DNA of 11,189 nucleotides, from the NCBI GenBank assembly GCA_009781325.1, contig WQYJ01000055.1:1-11189 (forward strand). The letters are read 5' to 3'. The notes beneath the pieces were generated by a model, which saw only the letters and a program-made list of their open reading frames with translations, did no database searches and was not told the DNA's origin. Shown here piece after piece: positions 1-4,577 of the stretch. This DNA is from Propionibacteriaceae bacterium. Lineage in GTDB: Bacteria; Actinomycetota; Actinomycetes; Propionibacteriales; Propionibacteriaceae. Position numbers and translations under genes: made by a program. Positions within the stretch are counted from its first letter, which is position 1. Each line of letters begins with the position of its first letter.

Positions 1-328
1 CTAACAGCTTCCCTGACATCGATGAGGCAATCATGTCCTGCTCAGAGGATGTCAAAGGCGCAAAATAGTTAAAGCTTTCGATCAGGCGCTGATAGATATG
101 GGAGTCCCACTGAAACCACATACCGATCGGCGAGAAGGTTTCCAGTGTCGGCAAGCCCTTCGTGGCAGCGATTCGGCTGAGCAAAGACAGAATTACGATG
201 AGAACCACAGGTGCAGCGACCTTGCAGGCCAGGAATGCACCGATCACACAGCGCCATTTCTCTGAAGCCCATATCCTCCGAAAAACCCAGCCAACACCCG
301 ACCAGAATCCGGCTCTATCTTTCTTCAT
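1..328 (-). CDS. PIG-V-like membrane mannosyltransferase, N-terminal 109 residues (C-terminus outside window)
   Basis: An open frame starts at ATG 328-326 and runs without a stop off the left edge, so only the N-terminus is present. Residues 1-27 are basic and aromatic. A hydrophobic helix spans about 28-53 (GAFLACKVAAPVVLIVILSL). An extracytoplasmic-type segment with WFQWDSHIYQRL at about 71-82 follows. A Trp-Asp pair followed by a Tyr, just after the first membrane helix, is what I know from PIG-V-type polyprenol-phosphate-mannose-dependent mannosyltransferases (GT-C fold, catalytic Asp in the first outer loop). By family this would transfer a sugar from a lipid carrier on the outer face of the membrane. 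The start overlaps the end of the upstream flavoprotein gene by 14 nt in another frame, suggesting translational coupling; no strong ribosome site is visible. Substrate specificity cannot be read from this fragment. It could also be another GT-C family member. Confidence 0.72.
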   Translation of the reverse strand, partial: MKKDRAGFWSGVGWVFRRIWASEKWRCVIGAFLACKVAAPVVLIVILSLLSRIAATKGLPTLETFSPIGMWFQWDSHIYQRLIESFNYFAPLTSSEQDMIASSMSGKLL

Positions 329-1805
329 GGTAATCCTGATCGGTATTAACGTCCCAGACGCTGGTCTTATCCGTGGACCCAGATTTCATCGCATCGACGG
401 CCCTGATAGCAGTCATCATGGAGTGATCCATGTTGTTATACCGATGCTGACCATTGCGTCCCAGCAGAAACAGATTCTCAAATCCATCCAGAAACTCACG
501 AACAATATCGAAGTTCTCATAGGAACCGAAGTACGCCGGATAAGTCTTGCGCATCCGAATCAGCGTCGAATCAAGGACATCGGATGATTGCACCAACCCC
601 ATGCGACCAAGCTCATCGATGCCAAGGCCAATCAACTCAGAATCGCTGCGATTCCACAGATCATCCCCCTCGTTGGCGAAGTACTCCAGCCCAACCCACG
701 TTGTCGAGGGATCAGCAACCATCGCAGGGCTCCAGTTATTGAAAACCTGGATGCGGCCCATGGTGATTTCTGGCTGTTGTATATAGAGCCAGTTGTCTTC
801 AATAACCTCACTGCCGAACCGCTTCAGCAGCAGACCAACCGTGAAGAAGTCTCGGTACGGCAGATCACCAGCAATCTGGATGACCTGCGCAGGCACCTCA
901 ACACCAGTCAGACCGCCCACCAGATCCTTGACAGGCATGGTGGACAGCACATAGTCAGCAGCGACAGTACGGGTCCCGCTCGAATCGCGAACCTCGACGC
1001 CAGTCACGCACCCAGGTTGCGTATGAAGAGCAAGGATCTCGTGACCGAGATGCACCTGACCACCCTTAGCCCGAACCATGTCTGCGACGGCCTCCCACAT
1101 CTGACCAGGCCCGTACTTCGGGTAAAGGAAACGGTCAATCAGACTGACCTCGGTGGCCTCTTGGCGCAGATCAGAATCACGGCGGCGATGAAAGGCACTC
1201 CCCCAAAGTGTCTTAACAGCATGAGCCAAGGTTGCGCTGACCGACAAACCCTTGACCCGCTGAGCTCCCCAACTCGGAGCGATATGGCGGCAGGGAACTC
1301 CCCAAACTTTTTCGGTGTAGTCCCGAAAGAAGGTCTCATAGAGTTCCCGCCCAAAGCGGTTGATATAGAAATCCTCCAGGGAGGTCTCCGGTCTCGGTCG
1401 AATCCGAGCGTGCAGATAAGAGAACCCAATCCGAATCATGCGGAGCAGACCAAGATTGCTGATTGTCTGCCACGACAGGGTGACAGGGTAGTTGTAGAAC
1501 TTACTGCCGTAGTAGATCCTCGACAGACGTGACCGCACCAGCATCACGTTGTCCTGACCACCCGGGCAGTCCTCGACCGGGAGAACCCTGTTCCACCAGT
1601 CCATGATCTCGTCGGAGCGCGAAAAAAACCGATGCCCGCCGATGTCGATCCGGTTGCCTTTGTAGTTCACAGTACGGGAGATCCCTCCGACACAATCGTC
1701 AGCCTCAAAGACAACAGGAATGATGTCAGTACGCTCCAACAGCTCCAGGGCAGCGGTCAAACCGGCTGGGCCTGCCCCGATGATCACAGCAGTCTTTGGC
1801 ATCAT
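315..1805 (-). CDS. FAD/NAD(P)-dependent oxidoreductase, UDP-galactopyranose-mutase-like
   Basis: A 496-residue flavoprotein. The N-terminal Rossmann dinucleotide-binding motif is GAGPAG (residues 10-15), with an acidic ribose-binding residue at E34 (VVFEADD) and then GGISR (40-44) and GGHRFF (56-61). The C-terminal FAD-contacting motif is LLGRNGQHRYNNMDHSMM at about 447-464. This set is typical of the flavin amine-oxidase/UDP-galactopyranose-mutase-like proteins found in bacterial surface-polysaccharide clusters. Annotators usually give these only a generic oxidoreductase name. At about 500 residues it is longer than a classical mutase (about 370-400), so I do not assign glf. It is a cytosolic enzyme and its substrate is unknown; a nucleotide-sugar or lipid-linked sugar is inferred from the neighbouring GtrA-like protein and mannosyltransferase. 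Two ATGs are adjacent (1805 and 1802), and either could be used; TAGGGA just upstream can serve as ribosome site. It starts 5 nt after the GtrA-like stop. Confidence 0.85.
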   Translation of the reverse strand: MMPKTAVIIGAGPAGLTAALELLERTDIIPVVFEADDCVGGISRTVNYKGNRIDIGGHRFFSRSDEIMDWWNRVLPVEDCPGGQDNVMLVRSRLSRIYYGSKFYNYPVTLSWQTISNLGLLRMIRIGFSYLHARIRPRPETSLEDFYINRFGRELYETFFRDYTEKVWGVPCRHIAPSWGAQRVKGLSVSATLAHAVKTLWGSAFHRRRDSDLRQEATEVSLIDRFLYPKYGPGQMWEAVADMVRAKGGQVHLGHEILALHTQPGCVTGVEVRDSSGTRTVAADYVLSTMPVKDLVGGLTGVEVPAQVIQIAGDLPYRDFFTVGLLLKRFGSEVIEDNWLYIQQPEITMGRIQVFNNWSPAMVADPSTTWVGLEYFANEGDDLWNRSDSELIGLGIDELGRMGLVQSSDVLDSTLIRMRKTYPAYFGSYENFDIVREFLDGFENLFLLGRNGQHRYNNMDHSMMTAIRAVDAMKSGSTDKTSVWDVNTDQDYHEER

Positions 1806-1810
1806 TGTCC

Positions 1811-2269
1811 CTAACGGTAGAGGAAGTACTTCCGTAACAGGAAATTCCAGAAGAAAGTGACCGACGCCGCTGCGATCTTAGCGAGGCGGTAGTCCGCTCC
1901 CAGTTCCATGCCAGCCCACAAGATCAGGTTGTTCACGCCAAGACCTGTCACTCCGATCAACGCAAAGGCGCCAAACTCAGCGAAACCGGACTTCAGCGTC
2001 CGTTTGTCGAAAACCCACAGACGGCTGAAGAAGAAGGTGACAAGCAGACCTGCACTAAAACTCAGCGAGTTCGCAGCAAGGACGTGGAATCCGCACACCT
2101 CACGCAGAAAGATCAGAAGGGAGAAGTCCACCCCGAGAGCCAATCCTGACACCAATCCATAGCGAAGAAGTTGGCGAAGGAAACCCCGGATCTCCCAGGT
2201 GCGTACACCCGATGCGGTGGTATCACTAGCGAGCGTATCCACGGCGTGCTCAGCTTCTAAAGAGCTCAC
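1811..2269 (-). CDS. GtrA-family four-helix membrane protein
   Basis: A 152-residue integral membrane protein. After a 30-residue polar N-terminus, the start of the GtrA domain (FLRQLLRYGLVSG) leads into four hydrophobic helices at about 35-56, 62-82, 98-121 and 127-147. It ends in the basic-aromatic tail FLLRKYFLYR usual in the family. GtrA-like proteins are thought to flip or hand over polyprenyl-phosphate-linked sugars across the cytoplasmic membrane; in mycobacteria a GtrA-like protein acts in arabinan assembly. Here it sits between the carboxylase gene and the FAD oxidoreductase/mannosyltransferase pair, which fits a lipid-linked-sugar role. The start is a GTG at 2269. The upstream carboxylase stop is in the same frame 42 nt before, so the start must lie after 2311, and this GTG is the first plausible codon. 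No clear ribosome site precedes it, so translation may depend on the upstream gene. The start is the least certain part. Confidence 0.88.
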   Translation of the reverse strand: MSSLEAEHAVDTLASDTTASGVRTWEIRGFLRQLLRYGLVSGLALGVDFSLLIFLREVCGFHVLAANSLSFSAGLLVTFFFSRLWVFDKRTLKSGFAEFGAFALIGVTGLGVNNLILWAGMELGADYRLAKIAAASVTFFWNFLLRKYFLYR

Positions 2270-2311
2270 GTCACTGTGTTGTTGGTCGGGGAGGGAGGAT
2301 ATCTCGGCTCC

Positions 2312-4045
2312 TTAGACGATCGTTGCCAGGACCTGGCCCTCTTTGATGATCGCACCTTCGGCAACGATGGGAGTGAAAACACCAGCCCTATCAGCAACGA
2401 TCGGCATTTCCATCTTCATGGCTTCGAGGATTCCCAAGGACTCACCCAGGGAGACAACCCCGCCTGCAGCGATCAGCCACTTGGAGACGATCCCATTCAT
2501 CGGAGCCTTGATAGCACCCTGCATTGTGTCAGAGACCACCGGCTTTGCCCCGCCAGTTGGACGGGCTCCGCCTGATCCCAACAGAGCAGCCGGGAAGCCC
2601 AGACGTACCCAACGGCCATCGACTTCGAACCATTCACGGATCACATCCTCACGCTTGACACCAGTCGGCAGAGGCTGAGCCAGTTCAGGCAGCCAGGTGC
2701 ACTCGGTATCGAGCCAGTTGGTGTGGATCAGGAACTCTTCAGGTGTGGTGGCACAGAAGGCAGGCTCGACGAGGATGCGGCGATGGAAGGGGACCAGCGA
2801 GGGAATACCCTCAATCGTGGTTTCCTTCATGGCCTGACGACCACGAGAGATCGCCTCCTCGCGGGTACTACCCCAGACGATGATCTTGGCGATCATCGAA
2901 TCGAACTCCGGCGAGATCGTGCCTGCAGAACCAATTCCAGCGTCGACACGGGTGAAGGGTCCGCCCGGCATATCAAAGCGAGTCATATGACCAGCCTGCG
3001 GGAGGAAGCCGCGGCCCGGGTCTTCGGCGTTGATACGGAACTCCAGAGCGTGACCAGACCACGGTACGACATCAGGCAGCTCATCCATGTCGGCGCCTTC
3101 AGCGATCTTGAACTGCCAAATAACCAAGTCAACACCAGTGATACGTTCAGTGACCGGGTGCTCGACCTGGATACGAGTGTTCACCTCAAGGAAGGACAAC
3201 AGCCCGTCAGCACCGAGCATGAACTCCATGGTTCCCACACCACGATAGTTAACAGCCTCACCAATGGCCTTCGACGCAGCCACGAGCTTGTCGAACTGCT
3301 CATCGGTCAGGAAGGGAGCCGGAGCCTCTTCGAGAACCTTCTGGTGACGGCGCTGAGTGGAACAGTCACGAGTACCAATGACGACCACACGACCCTTGCC
3401 GTCACCAAGCACCTGAGTCTCAACGTGGCGCGGACGATCGATGAATCGCTCAACATAGCACTCCCCGCGCCCGAAAGCTGACACAGCCTCAGACACCGCG
3501 GATTCGAAGCGCAGTTCCAGTTCTTCGGGCTTGCGTACGACTTTTAGCCCACGTCCGCCGCCGCCGAAGGCTGCCTTGATGGCGATCGGGTAGCCATGCT
3601 GATCGGCGAAGGCTCGTACTTCTTCAATGCTTTCGACCGGACCGGGTGTGCCGGGAACCAGTGGGGCGCCCACCTTCTCAGCGATGGTACGCGCGGCAAC
3701 CTTATCGCCCAGCAGAGCAATGTTTTCAGGAGTAGGCCCGATCCAGGTTAGACCAGCATCCTCAACCGCTTGAGCAAAATCAGCGCGCTCGGACAAGAAT
3801 CCGTAGCCCGGATGAATCGCATCTGCACCGGAAAGCCGTGCCGCAGCCAAGATCTTTTCGACATCGAGGTAGGTTTCCAGAGCCGAGCGCCCTTCCAAAC
3901 AGTACGCCTCGTCTGCGAGGTGTACGTGGAGGGCAGTGGCATCCGTGTCAGAGTAAACAGCCACAGATTCTAAACCATAGGATGAACAAGCTCGGATAAT
4001 ACGGACAGCGATCTCACCGCGGTTGGCGATCAGTACCTTTTTCAT
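2312..4045 (-). CDS. Acyl-CoA carboxylase alpha subunit (biotin carboxylase + biotin carboxyl carrier domains; AccA3/AccBC type)
   Basis: A 577-residue fused subunit that carboxylates its own biotin with ATP and bicarbonate. The carboxyl group is then passed to a separate beta (carboxyltransferase) subunit to make malonyl- or methylmalonyl-CoA. Residues 1-115 are the biotin carboxylase N-domain (KKVLIANRGEIAVRIIRA). The ATP-grasp glycine loop is GGGGRG at 161-166. The catalytic stretch with RRHQK is at about 232-236 and EVNTRIQVEHPVTE at 287-300. The C-terminal carrier domain contains EAMKMEMP with the biotinylated lysine at 544. Length and fusion match actinobacterial alpha subunits. I chose ATG 4045 over the ATG nine codons upstream (4072) because AAGGAG lies 6 nt before it and family members begin MKKVLIANRGE. 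It is the first gene of a minus-strand run, with its own promoter candidate at 4112-4140. No beta subunit is in the window. It could serve acetyl-CoA, propionyl-CoA or longer acyl-CoA carboxylases, so no symbol is fixed. Confidence 0.95.
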   Translation of the reverse strand: MKKVLIANRGEIAVRIIRACSSYGLESVAVYSDTDATALHVHLADEAYCLEGRSALETYLDVEKILAAARLSGADAIHPGYGFLSERADFAQAVEDAGLTWIGPTPENIALLGDKVAARTIAEKVGAPLVPGTPGPVESIEEVRAFADQHGYPIAIKAAFGGGGRGLKVVRKPEELELRFESAVSEAVSAFGRGECYVERFIDRPRHVETQVLGDGKGRVVVIGTRDCSTQRRHQKVLEEAPAPFLTDEQFDKLVAASKAIGEAVNYRGVGTMEFMLGADGLLSFLEVNTRIQVEHPVTERITGVDLVIWQFKIAEGADMDELPDVVPWSGHALEFRINAEDPGRGFLPQAGHMTRFDMPGGPFTRVDAGIGSAGTISPEFDSMIAKIIVWGSTREEAISRGRQAMKETTIEGIPSLVPFHRRILVEPAFCATTPEEFLIHTNWLDTECTWLPELAQPLPTGVKREDVIREWFEVDGRWVRLGFPAALLGSGGARPTGGAKPVVSDTMQGAIKAPMNGIVSKWLIAAGGVVSLGESLGILEAMKMEMPIVADRAGVFTPIVAEGAIIKEGQVLATIV

Positions 4046-4051
4046 AGTGGA

Positions 4052-4057
4052 CTCCTT
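4052..4057 (-). promoter_or_regulatory. Shine-Dalgarno of the carboxylase alpha subunit gene
   Basis: The minus strand reads AAGGAG, 6 nt before ATG 4045. This site decides the start: the upstream in-frame ATG at 4072 has no comparable sequence. Confidence 0.85.
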
Positions 4058-4111
4058 GAGTGAGGGAAGCACCCTATGCCCCGCTTAGACATCTAGGTCC
4101 ATCCTTAGTTA

Positions 4112-4140
4112 ATGATAGTTGAGAACCTCACCCCTGGGAA
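4112..4140 (-). promoter_or_regulatory. Candidate sigma-70-type promoter of the carboxylase/glycan operon
   Basis: On the minus strand, TTCCCA (4140-4135, four of six to TTGACA) is followed after a 17-nt spacer by TATCAT (4117-4112, five of six to TATAAT). This would start transcription near 4105 and give a 5' leader of about 60 nt before ATG 4045. It is a consensus match by eye, not proof. Confidence 0.5.
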
Positions 4141-4180
4141 CACCAGATATCCCTCTATGAGATGGTCGAGAACTCTTGGG

Positions 4181-4198
4181 CCGAATTCATCGATTCGG
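4181..4198. repeat. Perfect 6-bp inverted repeat between the divergent promoters
   Basis: CCGAAT and ATTCGG flank a 6-nt centre (TCATCG). A competing inverted pair, GGGCC (4178-4182) and GGCCC (4204-4208), overlaps it. It lies upstream of both promoter candidates, so it could be an operator for a dimeric regulator. There is no T-run and no gene ends here, so it is unlikely to be a terminator. Confidence 0.4.
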
Positions 4199-4240
4199 GC
4201 TTAGGCCCTTCTAGAAAAGCAACAGGAAAAACCAATTATC

Positions 4241-4270
4241 TTGCTCTTTCGTTCAAGACTTGGGTAGGAT
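4241..4270 (+). promoter_or_regulatory. Candidate promoter of the giant surface protein gene
   Basis: TTGCTC (4241-4246) and TAGGAT (4265-4270) are separated by 18 nt. The -35 matches at the conserved TTG and the -10 has the TAnnAT core. The predicted start is near 4277, a few bases before the first of the leader hairpins, and gives a leader of about 300 nt. The match is modest; other start points downstream cannot be excluded. Confidence 0.35.
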
Positions 4271-4281
4271 TACCAAGGTAT

Positions 4282-4299
4282 CCATACGGGGAGGTATGG
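4282..4299 (+). repeat. Leader hairpin 1, loop GGGGAG
   Basis: CCATAC and GTATGG form a perfect 6-bp stem around the loop GGGGAG. The unit is nearly repeated 82 bp downstream. Confidence 0.6.
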
Positions 4300-4363
4300 G
4301 ACAGGGCTGTGTCGTCCGTGTCAGCCAATGTGGACTGCGTGATGACAACGTGAATTAGCTCAA

Positions 4364-4381
4364 CCATATGGGGAGGTATGT
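4364..4381 (+). repeat. Leader hairpin 2, loop GGGGAG
   Basis: A near copy of hairpin 1 (16 of 18 bases). CATAT pairs with GTATG, where the closing pair becomes U-G instead of C-G; the outermost pair is lost. The loop GGGGAG is unchanged, which hints that pairing plus loop is what is kept. Confidence 0.55.
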
Positions 4382-4410
4382 GAGGGTGGGGCATTTATTG
4401 CTTCTGTAAA

Positions 4411-4428
4411 GATCACGGGGGAGTGATC
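4411..4428 (+). repeat. Leader hairpin 3, loop GGGGGA
   Basis: GATCAC and GTGATC form a perfect 6-bp stem with a stem sequence unrelated to hairpins 1 and 2. The 6-nt loop is again G-rich, and GGGGAG is present across the loop and the first base of the 3' stem. Confidence 0.55.
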
Positions 4429-4451
4429 GACGAGGTATCTATTCGTTTTGC

Positions 4452-4480
4452 GCACATAAATAGGCGAAAGGCCGGGGTGC
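4452..4480 (+). repeat. Leader hairpin with internal loop
   Basis: GCAC (4452-4455) pairs with GTGC (4477-4480). Inside, GGC (4463-4465) pairs with GCC (4471-4473) around GAAAG. An asymmetric internal loop of ATAAATA against GGG separates the two stems. This nested form looks more like a folded RNA domain than a simple terminator; no T-tract follows. Confidence 0.4.
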
Positions 4481-4515
4481 AAATCTCTATCCATACATCA
4501 ACTCAACGTACCTGA

Positions 4516-4544
4516 AAGGCGCGCAAAATAGCTTTGCGGGCCTT
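4516..4544 (+). repeat. Strong leader hairpin before the ribosome site
   Basis: AAGGC pairs with GCCTT and CGCAAA with TTTGCG, interrupted by one G-G mismatch, around the loop ATAGC: eleven pairs in 29 nt. It ends 18 nt before the Shine-Dalgarno. No U-run follows, so an intrinsic terminator is unlikely; a role in RNA stability or translation control is an inference. Confidence 0.55.
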
Positions 4545-4555
4545 GTGGGGGTGTG

Positions 4556-4571
4556 CTGTCGTGGAGGACAG
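4556..4571 (+). promoter_or_regulatory. Leader hairpin 4, holding the Shine-Dalgarno
   Basis: CTGTC (4556-4560) and GACAG (4567-4571) form a 5-bp stem around the 6-nt loop GTGGAG. The ribosome site GGAGGA occupies 4563-4568, so it lies in the loop and the first two bases of the 3' stem. Folding, or a protein bound to the loop, would limit ribosome access. Confidence 0.5.
4563..4568 (+). promoter_or_regulatory. Shine-Dalgarno of the giant surface protein gene
   Basis: GGAGGA lies 9 nt before ATG 4578. It fixes the start there rather than at the in-frame GTG at 4545, which falls next to the base of a strong hairpin and has no ribosome site. Confidence 0.8.
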
Positions 4572-4577
4572 GTTACT

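Larger units (their letters stand above)
4278..4577 (+). promoter_or_regulatory. Structured 5' leader of the surface protein gene (predicted)
   Basis: About 300 nt without a convincing reading frame, ending at the start codon. I find six inverted repeats able to form RNA hairpins: four small ones with 6-nt G-rich loops (4282-4299, 4364-4381, 4411-4428, 4556-4571) and two larger ones (4452-4480, 4516-4544). The ribosome site lies in the last hairpin. CCATAC recurs at 4491-4496 and could pair instead with GTATGG at 4294-4299, allowing two alternative folds. I could not match the whole to a known riboswitch class. The RNA is inferred; transcription has not been shown. Confidence 0.5.

Noticed and set aside
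588..1532. Long plus-strand frame of 314 codons opposite the flavoprotein gene
   Set aside because: It mirrors a gene with clear FAD motifs on the other strand and shows no domain or ribosome site. The same applies to the 2723-3481 frame opposite the carboxylase and the minus-strand frames opposite the surface protein.
315..1805. Naming the flavoprotein glf (UDP-galactopyranose mutase)
   Set aside because: Length and context differ from classical mutases, and the motifs are shared with several FAD oxidoreductases, so the symbol would overstate the evidence.
4046..4072. An upstream ATG (4072) for the carboxylase alpha subunit
   Set aside because: The extra nine residues would span the strong AAGGAG site, and homologues start at MKKVLIANRGE-like sequences.
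4178..4208. Intrinsic terminator between the divergent genes
   Set aside because: The inverted repeats are not followed by a T-run on either strand, and no gene ends toward this point.
4162..4353. A 63-codon plus-strand frame in the divergent region
   Set aside because: No ribosome site precedes its ATG, the composition resembles no protein family I know, and it overlaps the candidate promoter and first hairpin.
4452..4544. Cobalamin, cyclic-di-GMP or cyclic-di-AMP riboswitch
   Set aside because: Only short fragments resemble the consensus. The B12 box, the GEMM tandem cores and the full cyclic-di-AMP core are not visible, so I keep it as an unassigned structured leader.
4545..4577. A GTG start 33 nt upstream for the giant surface protein
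   Set aside because: It adds MGVCCRGGQVT before a normal signal peptide, lacks a ribosome site, and GGAGGA correctly precedes ATG 4578.
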